Origin: Pochonia chlamydosporia 170 | Lineage: Eukaryota; Ascomycota; Sordariomycetes; Hypocreales; Clavicipitaceae | Assembly: GCF_001653235.2 (NCBI RefSeq) | Contig: NC_035791.1 | Location: forward strand, 3,410,001 to 3,474,000 | Reading direction: 5' to 3' | DNA: 64,000 nucleotides | Shown here: in pieces, positions 48,653 through 60,842 of the stretch | How the letters are laid out: the number at the start of each line of letters is the position of its first letter | Position numbering within the stretch: the stretch's first letter is position 1 | Position numbers and translations under genes: made by a program | The notes under the pieces: generated by a model | Databases searched by the model: none | What the model saw: the letters and a program-made list of their open reading frames with translations, nothing else | What the model was told of the DNA's origin: nothing

Positions 48653-50449
48653 TCACCCCATCCTCCTATCCGTCTCCGCAGAAGTAGCCTTCTCCCCCAT
48701 ATCAGGACTCAAATAATCTGCATCCTCAGCGGCTTCATACTCAGCAATCAAATCAGCCACCACCTCCCTCGCCTCATCAAACTCGTTCAAGTTCTCTGCA
48801 AACGGGGCAGTCTTTTTATATCCCTCCATAAAGGCGTTTCGCTTGCGCATGCCATCGTATTGTTTTACGATACGTTTAAACAACTATGTCTGTTAGCTCA
48901 GCACACGCACACTAGCCACTGACACATACCGTCGCAATACTCGTGTGATTGGCAAGCATAAGCCCACTGACCCTGTGGCTCATGGGAATATATGGACTCC
49001 TCTTTGTCAATGCCACTTGGATACTTGCTGGACCCCAGGGGATAAAGGTCGCGAGTCGACGTTCTCGAATACGTAGCAGACTCTTGTGGACATCTGTAGG
49101 ATCTACCTCGCCCTGAATGACGTTCAGAATGGAGATGTAGCAGCTCTTTTTGCCGGGAACAGTGGAAACCATGCGGTTCTTCGGCTGGAGCAGTCGACGC
49201 ATAACATCGAGGACAGTAGTCTTCCGCACCGTCTTCGCCTGTTCAACCTGGTCGCCCGTAAATGGTGTGTACGCCGTCATGAGGAAGTGGCATCTGGGAG
49301 TTGGAATGAGAGACGCAAGAATGCTAACGAGGTCATTGTGCATGTATCCCGGGTATCGAAGGGTTGTAGTGCTAGCAGACATGACCGTAGCAACCTACTC
49401 CATTTAGCATAACGTTCGTCTCGAATAAGGAAAACTTGTAACATACCAGTTGATTCGTCTGCTGGAAACTCGGCTCCTGAACATGCAGCCTATCCGCCGC
49501 AATGTGCGACAAAGCTCCATTATCCAACACAACCACCGAGTCTGCATTCTGCGTCAACCGCCTCATCGACAAGATACTATTATACGGATGCACAACCACA
49601 TCTCCCGAATTAGTCGTGTCCGGAAACACAGAATACGTCTGGATAATCTTCTTCGGAAACCGATCATTCAGCCTCTCCAGCAGAAAACTGCCCAGTCCGG
49701 ACCCCGTCCCGCCCGCAATAGAATGCAGCATCATGAAACCCTCTAGTGAGTCGCTCCCGTCGGCCTCTCGGTCAATCATTTCCATTATGTCCTCGCAGAC
49801 CGCCTCGCCGGACTGGTAGCCGTCGCCCCAGTTGTTGGCGGCACCCATGCCGTTTTTGCCGACGTAGAAGTTTTCGGGGTTGTAGATGTTTTTGTAGGGA
49901 CCGGTTTGGATGCCGTTTATAACCTGAAGTTTGTTAGTTTTGTTTTGTTGTTGGTTTTTGTTCCATGACTTGGCTCGGCGTCTAGTGAGATTGAGGCGGG
50001 ATGGATATGAGGTAGCGGTTTGAACGCACCCTTGGCTCGAGATCGATGAGGATAGCTCGCGGGATATATCTCGTATCATCGCTCTGGTAGTAAAATACAT
50101 CTTTACGATCGCCGCCTTCCGTCGCAAAGTCCTCAAGGTTGCCGTCTTGACTGATGCCGTGCTCCAGACATAGCTGCTGCCAGAACTGGCTGCCAACTAG
50201 ACGCAAATTAGCAATTGTGGGTATCTAAAATCTGTCCAAGCGCCCATTCATATTCGTAACAGTTCGTCAGACGCATCAACCCGTATATTGTCGAGCTCGG
50301 TGACGATACAAATCAGGTTCTTTGGAGGGGGAGCAACATACTGCTGTTGCCGCATTGCCCGGCCTGGATGGTAATTATTTCCCTGTACACATTAGCCAAC
50401 GGTCGCACTCATCAAAATTCTGCATTGGACAGAACACAAACCGTGGCAT
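48653..50449 (-). CDS. Gamma-tubulin
   Basis: Component of the gamma-tubulin ring complex that nucleates microtubules at spindle pole bodies and other organising centres. Six exons, read downwards: 50449-50442, 50382-50342, 50196-50030, 49923-49447, 49394-48930 and 48883-48653, giving 462 residues. Exon 1 is just 8 nt (ATG CCA CG), which joins to give [22 protein letters not shown], the expected gamma-tubulin N-terminus. The tubulin signature [38 protein letters not shown] and the C-terminal [20 protein letters not shown] identify it as gamma rather than alpha or beta. The tail, rich in Glu and Asp, is a little longer than in Aspergillus MipA (about 454 residues from memory). All splice sites are GT-AG. 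Confidence 0.95.
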
Positions 50450-51000
50450 CGTGGTTGGCTGCACAATACAATGTTGCAAGCTCAAAGTTGCCCTGCGCCA
50501 AAAGCCAAGACGCGACGACGCGAAGAGCTCCTTCTCTGGCTTGGATTTTAAGAGGACCCCGCCCCCGCGTTTCACTGGTCCTTTTCTCAGGTGGCCCACG
50601 AAAGAACAAACTGCCAACACAAAGATAGCAGTTATTCAACTTTATCAAGGTAAGCAGTTGGAAAGTGAAACATCAAAGTCAAATAAACATCTTCGCAGCT
50701 TTTATTTTCAACAGGGTATAAGCAATCCAAATGAGCTCTTCAAAATCTTCCATTTGCACACCGCGCCAGCGCAAGGCAGGCCAGTCTCCCTATTCACCAT
50801 CTCAAATATACACTTCCAACACTACCATCTCCTTGGAATCTCGGAAAAGAAGAATGTAATTACAATGCTCTAGTAACGCCAATGATTTGATGCTCCCTAT
50901 ACCTTACCTATTTTGTGACCAATCCAACTAAACAAGTTGGTATGCGCCTTGCCTTTCCCTTTTCCATGCTCAATGTCTTCCTTCAAAAATAATTATTACT
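50450..51000. other. Intergenic region between the 3' end of the nucleoporin gene and the 5' end of the gamma-tubulin gene
   Basis: Tandem orientation: the promoter of the gamma-tubulin gene must lie here, within about 550 bp. No other gene seen. Confidence 0.5.
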
Positions 51001-54000
51001 TTACTTCTTATTCGCCACTTTGTTCTTCTCCAAGGCCTCTGTCAATTCCTTGGCAAGGTCCTTGGTTTTGACTTGAATCATCCACGTCTCCAACCCATCC
51101 CCCTTTTCGTTCGATGTCGGCACCTTGACATACTTTTCGTCCGGCTTGTACGTCACGTTTGGTAGCAAGGCACGGTTGAGAGCCACATGGCCGCGAGGTT
51201 CGGCGCGCAAGAGTAGTCGGACAAGCTTTGTCTCCTTGTGCTGCAGCAGTCGCAGTTGTCCTACTCCTTGGGTGGACCACGGGCTCTTGGACTTGGGTTT
51301 ATCGTCATCTGACTTCTCCGATGCCGGAACAAACTTCAAAACCTTTGCTCGAACTTCGTGAAGAACGTCTTCGTCGTCATGAACACCGTCCGCCAAGTTA
51401 ATCTGCTCATGCTTCTCGCCGTCATCGTTGTTCGCCTCGCCGTCCTTGGCAGTGTCTGCTTGAGTTGAGGGCTCCGGGGTCCCAGCAGCCGGCGTCGTGG
51501 CCAAACTAGAGCCGCCTCCGAAGTTCAAGGGGGAGTCTACACCCGTCGCTTTAGCGGCGCTATTTTCCGGTGTGGAAAAGGAGACTTACTGGTCCCGGTG
51601 GTTGTTGATCCACCAGCTGGCGGCTGGAGGTTGAAGGCCGGGACAGCTTGGTTGGAACCAAACACGGAACCAGTCCCCTGCGGCGCGGCGCCTCCAGCCG
51701 AGAAATTGAAAGAAGGGGCGCTGCCAGATCCCGAGGCGCCGCCAAACATGGGAGCCGCGTTGCTGGTGCTTGTGCCTTGGTTTGCGCCGAACAGCGAGCC
51801 ACCAGTACCGGTTGGCGTTGATGCATTGCCGGTACCACTGCCAAACTGGAAAGGTGAGGAAGTGCCAGACGGCGCAGAACCAGCGCCAAAGGAGAACGTA
51901 GCCCCAGAACCGGGTGCAGCAGAACCCGCTGCGTTGTTACCGCTACTGCCAGAAGCGAAGGGGTTGTTGAACCCGCCACTTGGTGCCGTTGCTCCACCAG
52001 TACTGGCGCCCCCAAAGCTGAAGTTGAAGCCGCCCGTGCTGGAGGCTGTGTTTGACGATGCACCACCGAAGCCAACAGGGCCAGCGCTAGCGGTACCACC
52101 ATTCTGCGCAGGTGCTGACGATGCTCCAAAAAGGCCGGTCGAGGGAGCCGCTGGCTGGCTGCCGCCGAAGCTGAAGAGAGGAGCAGAGTCACCATCCGCG
52201 CCGCCACTGTTGAAGGCCTTTTTCTTTGCAGGAGAAGGGTCATCCTGTTTCATGGGGCTACCAAACATGTTGTTCGCCGCAGCGCCAGCTGGTGGTGACT
52301 TGGGAGCGCCAAACATGGGCTTCGACGCGGTGGCCGACGGACCAAAGTTGAAAATTGGCTTGGGCGCATCTGCCTTTGCCGCAGTCGAGTCAGTCGTTGG
52401 CGCAGATGTAGCTCCAAACAGAGGCTGCTGTGGTTGTGTTGTCGGGGTCGTTGCGCCGCTTCCAAACAAGCTGCCAGCAGTACTGGCAGGTTTAGAGCCA
52501 AAGAGGGATCCAGCAGTGCCAGCGGCGGGTGCAGTTGCAGACGAAGCAGCGTTGCCGAACAGACTAGCCGCCGGCTTAGGAGCATCACCTGCTGAAGCCT
52601 TCGCGGGTTCGCTGGGCTTAGCACCAAACATGGGAGATGGAGCTGACTCGGTTGGCTTGCCAGCCTGCCCAAACAAGCTGGATGCGCTGGTTGTTGTCTC
52701 AGCAGGCTTGGAGGCGTCCGGTTTGGCCCCGAAAAGACTTGACGCCTGCTTGGGGGCCTCGGTAGTCTTTGGCGCTTCAGTTGTGGCCGGTTTGGACTGG
52801 AACATTGAAGTACCAAAGGGAGAGGGTGCCGACGCAGGAGGTTTGGTGTCGAAGAAGGTCTTCTTGGCCGGTTGTGACTCGTTCTCTTTGTCAGATTCAC
52901 CACCGTCCTTACTAGTCGCATCAGTGTTGGCTCCAGTTGACGACTCCTTGGCGGAGGACGCGTCTTGTTTTGCTGCACCAAAGATATTGGACGAGGCGGT
53001 GCCTTTTGGTGCAAAGATGGAACTACCAGACGCCGCTCCAGAGTTGCCAAACATGGACGAAGCGCCGGCAGGAGTTGAAGCTGGCGCAAACTTGATGGGC
53101 GTAGTTGAAGGATTCCAGGTCTGGTCAGCAACAGCCGGTTTCTCCGACACAGCTTCAGAGACGGACTCCGATACTGCCTCTGACTCGGGCTCGGGTTCGG
53201 GTTCGGATGCCTCAATCTTCTCTTCAATGCGGACGGGTTGGCCATCGCTGCCCCTGGTGACACGATCGAACAGGCTTCGGCCAGGAGTGCTTTCTCGGGT
53301 GTCGGGGGCACTGGACAGACCGGCACCCAGGCCACCTGCAGTCAAGGTAGGTTTTTTGCCAAAAAGACTAGATCCAACCTGCGATCCAGTGTCTCCAACA
53401 CCACTTGCGGCAACACTGGGCTCATCACTCTGGCCAGCCTCTTGGCTATCGTCTTGGTCCGACTCGGATTCGCTCTCGGCATCAGCATCGACACCGCTGT
53501 TCTTAGCGGAGCTGGCATCCGATAGGTACCCAAAGATGTTGCCTCCTGCACCGCCGGGTGCAGATGGTCCACCAGGGGGCTTGAGGTTCGTGAAGACAGA
53601 GCGAGCCAAGCTGCTGCTGGCAGCAGGCTTGTTGGCACCAAAGGAGCTTGGCTTGGGTGCGGTAGCAGCAGGTTCCCCAGCAGGTTTGGGCTTGTTGGCA
53701 ATCTTTTCGAAAAGCGACTTGGCAGAGGACGGCGTCGACTTTTGCAGCTTGGTGGGCTGCTCCTCGCTCACTGATGCCTTTCTCTTGTTCTTGCTCACGA
53801 AGGGAGTTGATGTAGTTGCAACAGGAGCAGCCACCGGCCCAGACTCGTCATCCAATGCTCGACGCTTGCCCTTCAGGGCAGGCGTCTCCGAGTAGTCATC
53901 GGTAGCTTTTCGCTTCTTGGAGGCAGTTGCCTTCGAAGGGGTCGCTTCGGATTCCTCTTCCTCCTCAGGTTCAGGCAAGCCATGCTCACGACGCCATCTC

Positions 54001-54764
54001 TTAAGGACATCCTTGGAGGGCTTGACATTTTGGAACTCGTACAGGCCGTACCGCAGGAGAATGATGCTTCGGCTCTTCTCGAACTCCTTTGCAAAGTTGA
54101 TGACATTCAGCTTCCAATCCTTTCTGGAAAAGATCTCGTTAGCAGCATATTTCAGCCGCCTCAAGTCGAGAATGCAGAAGAATTGGCGGCGTTGTTCTTC
54201 ATCAAGCTCGGGGGGGCAGAGGTGTGCTAGGAACTGATCAGCGTAGATGGAGCCCTTGGCATTCCATTCCTTGGGAACCTTTTGCGTCAAAACCTCGCCC
54301 GTAAGCTCGGAAGGTGGTGACGCGATGCGCATAGGGAACAGTTCCTTTGTTGTGGTCTTGGCCGCCATGCCACGAGGGGTGGCCTGCGCGATAGAGTTGC
54401 GGTACATCCGCGAGGGCTCTGGTGTCGCTCCAGGGGCAAAGACCTTCTTCATCGTACTGTTGGGGATGCTCGGGGAAAACGTAGAGGCAGGGGGACTGTC
54501 TGTGATTGTGGACGCCCGAAATATGTTTCGTGCCGTGGCGATGGAGCTCTTGTTGAGACTGCTAGCTGGGACATCGTCGCGCGTTGTCAACAGCTTTTTC
54601 GCAGATGAAGCATGCGGCGTGCCTAGACGCTTCGCTGACGAGCTCCCAAAGGGTGAGGCAACAGAATACGCGCGCTTCGCAAAGGGTAGCGGAGGTCGAG
54701 ACCGCGGAGTGCCGTTAGTAGCGGCCTCGACGACGTCGTCGCCGGGAATCGAGAAGGTGACCAT
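51001..54764 (-). CDS. nup2: FG-repeat nucleoporin with C-terminal Ran-binding domain (Nup2/Nup50 type)
   Basis: Mobile nucleoporin of the nuclear basket that assists importin-alpha recycling and RanGTP-dependent transport. Two exons, read downwards: 54764-51590 and 51536-51001, giving 1236 residues. The N-terminus has basic motifs (FAKRAYSVASPFG, SAKRLG) of the type that binds importin-alpha. A folded region follows, about residues 160-270 (AHLCPPELDEEQRRQFFCI to LKRWRREHGLPEPE). From about 340 to 1060 come dozens of FG repeats (SLFG, PMFGA, FSFGG) separated by Ala/Ser/Pro/Thr linkers. The C-terminal 130 residues form a RanBD1 domain (VLHEVRAKVLKF, GVGQLRLLQHKETKLVRLLLRAE, PNVTYKPDEKYVKV). 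The first exon is one long uninterrupted frame, so the repeat region is complete. Its low-complexity, GC-rich sequence also produces a 765-codon spurious frame on the + strand. Confidence 0.93.
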
Positions 54765-56400
54765 CCTTTAGCGGCGAAAGTAGAAGAAAGAAGGAAAGCC
54801 CGTGGGAGACGGCGGAGCGTGTCTTGAATGACAAAGGTGAAAAGGAGAGGATGGAAAATTAGATTCCCAACGACGGACACGATGGAAAAAGAGATACCGT
54901 CCAAAGTCGTCGGTTACGTTGTGGCGCCGCGCCGGGTTTGGATAAGTTCGCGCGTCGAACGCTCACGAAACTTTTTTTCTGGGGGGGGGAGAGAAAGCGA
55001 AAATATTAGGAGTGAAGGACAGGTATGAAAAGGATTTATCCCCCAAACAAAACGGCAAGACCAGCAAGCGGCTCTAAAGAATCTGCAAAACACGTTGCAG
55101 TCTAAAGAGATGATGAACTATGGTCTCTGCGACTCAACGGATGGATGCAGACGCGCAAGAAACAGTCGCATCTGGTCGCAGGCCTGAAGGCGCCGTGTGG
55201 ATAATTTTGGGTGCGGGATGCGAGGAGGACAAAAGAGATGAATGAGTGGTGCTCGAGTCTCGAGTCCTGGGGCAAAGAGTGAGAGGGTCGAGGGTGTTTG
55301 AGTGTGGGTGTGTTTGCGGTGCAGCCGGTCGCGCTCTGTGGCCCTTCCTTGTTCTCGCTCCTGCTTCCAAGGTCTGAAAGGTACAAGGGTACTTACGTGC
55401 TTGCCTCAACTCAAGCTGACCAGCCGTCAATGTCTGGTGATGGGTCGCCAACCAAGTCCAGCAGGGAAAGAAAAAAAAAATCCAATACGTCCAGCCACCC
55501 AGCCAAGCCGACCCTCTTAGAGCCCTGGAGTGTGAATCTGTGCACAATACAGGCCCTCCAGGCCACACAACCCACTGGGAAAAGGGGTCGTCTGTCGCCG
55601 TGGTTGGCTGCACCCGCTGAAGCTGGTCCACCCTCGAGCTCCGGTTCGCCATCGGGTGGCCCGCTCACGGGAATCGGGTGAACCACCGTGCGACCACTGA
55701 CTGTGGCCAACCCAAATAAGTTTGGTTTCCTCATTATTGCTGTGGACGCCTGACCTCCAATAGTCTTGTGGCCTTGTATATGAGGCACCAATTACCCTGA
55801 ACGAGTTGGCATGATGCAACTCATCAAGTTTCAACTGTTGCTTCTCCGCAGACTCGCGATCCAGTGGTCATCAAGTCACGTACCACTCTAACCGACTGGG
55901 GATTACGGTGCATATTGTGTTAGTCCCTACCTCCATTCATAGAGCCTAAACAAGAACCATCACATGATCACTTTACTCCTCAATCTTTTCCTTACGAGAT
56001 GCCATATTCGTCAGACACTGGCTTACATGCAAATATACAGAAATGCACACAATACCTCCATGAATCAAACACACATCATATCAAGCACTTCTCATTAATA
56101 ATCCCAAGAGGTCGATTTAAATCCTATCTGGTGACCTAGATAAATTAAACGAATGTAGTTATCTCCCCGGCTTGCTATTTCATGTTTCTCACCATGCTTT
56201 TGATATCAAATCATGCCAAAGCGGGAAACGCATGCCTGGGGAAGATGGGCCTATGCCGAGCAACCTTTAAGAGAGCAATAAGAGTGACCAAGGAAAAGTT
56301 ACAAGTCAACCGTCCGTATAACAACACACACACAATGGCACTTAACCCCTTTGTCCACCATCGTTGCCCATCGTTGCACACCGATACTGTTAAAACATCT
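54765..56400. other. Intergenic region between NBR1-type and nucleoporin genes
   Basis: Tandem genes on the - strand: this region holds the nucleoporin promoter (near 54.8-55.5 kb) and the 3' end of the NBR1-type gene. A G-run (about 54980-54989) is present. No other gene seen. Confidence 0.5.
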
Positions 56401-59220
56401 CTACTTCTTCAAGAGTTTCTTCTCCTGCTCTTCCAAGAATTCTTCGTCTGAAGCATCCAGAATATCGTATTCTTCATCCGTCAGGAAACCGTCCTCAGAG
56501 CCATCCCACTCATCGTCCTGGTCGCACTCCTCGAATCCTTCCTCAGGGGCAGCAACAGTGGTTTCAGACTTGACCTCCGCATGCATGCTGGCGCTTGGTG
56601 ATTCCTTCTCGAGTTTGGGGAAGATCATTGTGCTACTGGCCTGGCTGGATTCATCGACAGGCTCTGTCTTGACTAGAGTTGGCGGAGTTGTCGGGGTAGG
56701 AGTCTTGGGTTTGACCTCAGAAACGGCAGCAGCTCGAACGTTAACCTCGCACCACAGACGATGTCCGAATCGCATGCCATCAGGAGTTGTCAACCGCCAG
56801 TATGAGATCATCTTACCAGGGCGCATGGGTGTGCGAAGCAAAGCAGTGAATGAGTATTCTTGTCCAGGGGCGAGAGGGGCATAGCAGACCGTAGATTCAG
56901 AGGCGGAGACAAGTTCAGAGATGCCGGCAGGGTGAGTAGAGTCAACGTGGCCCATGTAGTCGCCGCCAACAAATTTGACAGAGCACCCAGCGGGCCAGGC
57001 GGTATTGCCTTCGTTTCGAAGGACCCAGGTTTGCTCGAAGACCTGGTTCGGAGGGAAGATGGTACCATCTGCCACACAGTCACGGATGAACACGGCACGA
57101 AGCTCCTCCTCCTTAAACTCGGCCTTGGGAGCTGCTGGTGCCACAGCCACAGGCTCGGGTTTGGCAATGGGCTCTTTGGCTGGGCGAGGAGGAGGAATAG
57201 CAGCCTCGACAGGCTTGACGTCGACGACGGTTTGCACGGCATTGACGCTGTTGGTGGCCGGGCTGTTAACAGTCTCCGTAGCCTTGGAGCTGGTGCTCGA
57301 GCGGTCACCCATGGCCGGCATACGCTTGCCGTCTTGGTGCTCACCAGACGTGGTGACGCTAACGTGACGGACAGGAGTCTTGAACTTGATGAGGGGGTGA
57401 GTCTTGTTATGCTCGTTGGCAGGGCTGGCCTCGCAGTTGGCGCAGAAGTCAAGGTCATGGCACACAGCACACTTGTAGCGAATGCCTCTGATGTACGAGG
57501 TCATGGCATGAGTGGCACTGCACAGGGGGCCATCGCAACAGATGCCCATGTGGACAGGCTGGGAAATGACGGAGGCGTGCAGGTCTGTGAGCGGCTCATA
57601 AATGGCAGCAAATCGGTGATTGGGATGCACAAAGTGAGCATTCTGGGCACACTCGGCACAGTAGTCCCAGTCAGGGCAGTCGAGGCACTTGTGGCGGACG
57701 CCAGTGATGTACTGAGATTTTCAGCGTTAGACCAATGAACTTTGAGGGTCAACAAGTCGACATGTCGACATGCTCTACTTACAGAATCACAACCATCACA
57801 GATGGCGTGGTGGACCTGATTGCGGCCTGGGTTCATCTTGACACGGATGTGGGTTGGCATCTCAGTGCCGGGCACGGCAGCCGCGAAGCCATGCCTGGGG
57901 TGGTGGCCATGGGCATCCTTGGCGAAGCAAGGTTGGCAGAGGTCATAATCCTCACAAGTTGTGCAGTGAAGGAACTCACGCTCAGGAAGTTCTGCGTAGA
58001 ATGTCAGTAAGCAGAGGTACTCTCCGTGGTAGATCTGACGGCAATCACCCGCCGATAATAAATAAAAGATGCAACTCACCTCGAACACACTGGTTGCATG
58101 TGCGCATATTACCAAGCGGCGCAACTCGGGGAGGAAACGCAGACGACCTCGGTAAAACACAAGAAGGGCGGCTGCCAACGTGCATGGAATGGGCAATCGT
58201 CCACAGAGTCGGATCGATAACTCCCTTTCCAGGCTCCTGAACCTCAACCTTGACGGGTTCAGCCTTAGCTTTAAGCTTGAGCTTGGGAGCAATAGTCTCG
58301 GTTGTGCTGTTTACAATCTGGCCATTGTTCATAGTACGCTTGATCAGCCAGTGGTCATCACTGTAGCATGTAATGCCCTGTTCAACGCAAGACTGGCAAA
58401 GATCAAAGTCGCCGTCATCACAGGTGGAGCAGTGATAATGGGCATCCGGAATGTTTTGCTCGCAGCTGTTGCAGCAGACGGCAAACATGGCACCGCTGGC
58501 TGGACAGACGGGCGAGAGCGGGCCAGACAGCTTGGGAACACTTGACGTGGTGGTAAATGGCTGGCAGCTGGCCATTTGAGATGTGAGACTGGCGAGCTCG
58601 TCGGTAGACTTCATGACTTGTCTGATACGGTCGTCGAACTCGGCTTGGTGATCCTGAATAATCTTGGCAGCCTCCTGCAACAGGTTTGCGTCGTACTGCT
58701 TTGTGAGAGTGGTGCGGGATGAGCTGGCGGCATCGAGAGGCGTTGGGTTGGCGTTGACAGGCTCGGGCTGCTCGATGGGAGTAGTTTCGGTGGTCTCGGG
58801 AGCGTCTTCGACGGTAACGGGTCGAGGGGATGACCGGTCGCTCTGGGGCAAAACGGAAACACGCAGCTTGAGCTTCGACTTTGCCTTGGCGGCTCTATAC
58901 AGCTGTTTGTAGACAGCCATGTTGGAGGAATCAAGCATGACAAACGCAGCAGCAGAATCGGAGTAGCGTTCAATCATGATCTTGGTATCGGCGGGAATTT
59001 GAAGGAACGTTCGAATCTAGACGACGATATGCATCAGCAAATGCTGCGAGTGAAACATGCATTACCTGTCTCATCTGTAGTTGAGAATAGAACTTACGTG
59101 CTCCTCAAGAACGCGAGGAACCATCTCACGCAGAGGCATCTTGGCTCTGCGAGTGACGCCATCGTATGTCACCTTGACGGTGACCATGGCATCAGGGCCA
59201 GGCTGAGAAACTGACGACAT
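56401..59220 (-). CDS. nbr1: NBR1-type selective autophagy receptor with PB1, four ZZ fingers and NBR1 domain
   Basis: Cargo receptor that, in this family, links ubiquitinated or other cargo to Atg8 on the forming autophagosome. Four exons, read downwards: 59220-59098, 59016-58080, 57991-57783 and 57711-56401, giving 859 residues. The N-terminus is a PB1 domain (residues about 10-95; VTVKVTYDGVTRRAKMPL, then RTFLQIP and MIERYSDS). Four ZZ-type zinc fingers follow at about 222-265, 347-390, 409-455 and 480-530, each with the CxxC...DxDLC/DYC...C pattern. Then a disordered linker, the NBR1 (four-tryptophan) domain at about 628-745 (TWVLRNEGNTAWPAG, YWRLTTPDGMRFGHRLW), and an acidic tail. The tail holds a candidate Atg8-interacting motif, DEEYDIL (YDIL at 838-841), preceded by acidic residues as in strong LIRs. 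I see no UBA domain; many fungal NBR1 proteins lack one. Confidence 0.93.
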
Positions 59221-60812
59221 TTCGAGAACTCTGACGACGTCTATGCAAATGCCAAAGGAGAAAGTCAGCCCAAGGTGATGCTTGTGTTGGTGTTGAGGTC
59301 AAGAATGAGGCGGTCTCGAGAGCAGCGGTGGGAGAATGCATAGACTCACTGAGTCGGCGGTGACGAATCAACTGGCTCAAAGGTGCACAAAGTCCAGTGT
59401 TCCCGGTCACACAAGCTGGTTCCGCAGTGAACAGGGTGCGAGAGAAGAGAGTTTGGTGTGACTGGATGCTAGGATGGCAAATGGGCCAGACGGGTCGGGG
59501 TCTGGTGGGTGGCGGCAGTGGAGTAACTCGAGAACGGAGTACGTAGGCAGACAGAGGAAGCTGGGAGCAGTTACGCGGCTAAGGGTAGCTTGCCCGACGA
59601 CGAAGGAGGAAGAGCGTCTTCGAAGGAGGCGAAACGAAGTCAACGAGCTTAGCGGTGGCGGAAAAGAGAGCTGAGCTCGAATCTTCTTCACCCTCTTTGT
59701 GCCTTGGATGGATTCGCACTCGCAGCAGGAGAAGTCAAGATGTAAAGATCCGCAACACTGCCTTGGGGGGAGCTGGGGGGATGTTAAAGACGAAAAAGTG
59801 GAGAGAGATGACAGCTTCTAAGCTGAGAGGAGACGCTGGTCGATAGAGCAGAAGAGGAGAAGATGCTCAAGTGGCTTCAAGTGGACGGATTTGGGGGAGA
59901 GGCAGTCTGGTGGAACTAAAAGTAACTTAAAGACGCCCTTGTGGTCCTCAAGTTGCGGAGGTGGAGGTTTTTAGTGATTGGGATTAGTCGGGGTCTGATG
60001 AAAATGGTGAAAGTGGTGGAGCGGCCGCGGCCTTCAATGTTGGATAAGTCAATCCAGTCTGGTGCCATGCACAATTAATGCCTGCGGCTGGGGCAGCTGG
60101 GGTTAGGTCTGGTTTGTTCAAGTCTGGTTTGGTCAAGGTCAAGGTCAAGGTCCGCTTCGATTTTGGCCATTTGCTCATTTGGACGACATGACAGTCAGTC
60201 TCCTCAGTCGAGATGTCTGTGTCCTCGCTCAAGCGTAATTGCGTTGCTGCCGATGAGGCACTTGGTCTTGGCTCAAACCACACGGGTATAGCTGTCCGGT
60301 CCTTCAATGTAAGCTTGGCTCGTGTGTCATGATACAATACCGTGAACTTGAGACTTGAGAACCACTCATACCCCAGCTCGTGGTATGATCTGGTCCGATC
60401 CATGAAGCAAAAGCAGAGCGGCACCAACAACTTTTCGCTCCGCCCCCCCGTGAAATAAGGACGAGAGGTACTGAACCGTGCGGATGAGCGGCTTGACCAG
60501 ATTGGCGTCTGTGATTTCAGTCGATGTCTTTCCAGGAATTATTGACTGCATCACAACCACGCGTGGCAAGCCTCTAGAACGGGTTTTCTTGCTTCTTTTG
60601 ACTCCCTGACGTATCAAATTGATGCTGGTTGCCCGCTCATCTATTTCAACCGGCTCAGCCAGGACGACTCAGGAGACCGGATCGCCTGCTTCTGACATCC
60701 AATTCGCCTCAACAGGGGCAAAATATTGGCCACCTAGGCAGAAGAGCGACCACGCCGAGTCTGAAGAAGGCTGCTGAAGGGCAGACAGACAATCAAAGCA
60801 GCTCCAAGGTGG

Positions 60813-60842
60813 GGTCTGGTCTGGTCTGGTCCGGTCTGGTCT
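60813..60842. repeat. (TCTGG)n pentamer repeat
   Basis: About six TCTGG units, one with a C for T change (TCCGG). It lies amid other short-period repeats in the 60-61.3 kb region. Confidence 0.8.

Noticed and set aside
51598..53895. 765-codon open frame on the + strand
   Set aside because: It lies exactly antisense to the FG-repeat region of the nucleoporin gene and consists of low-complexity Pro/Ala/Gly/Leu residues. The GC-rich repeat sequence lacks stop codons on the opposite strand by composition alone.
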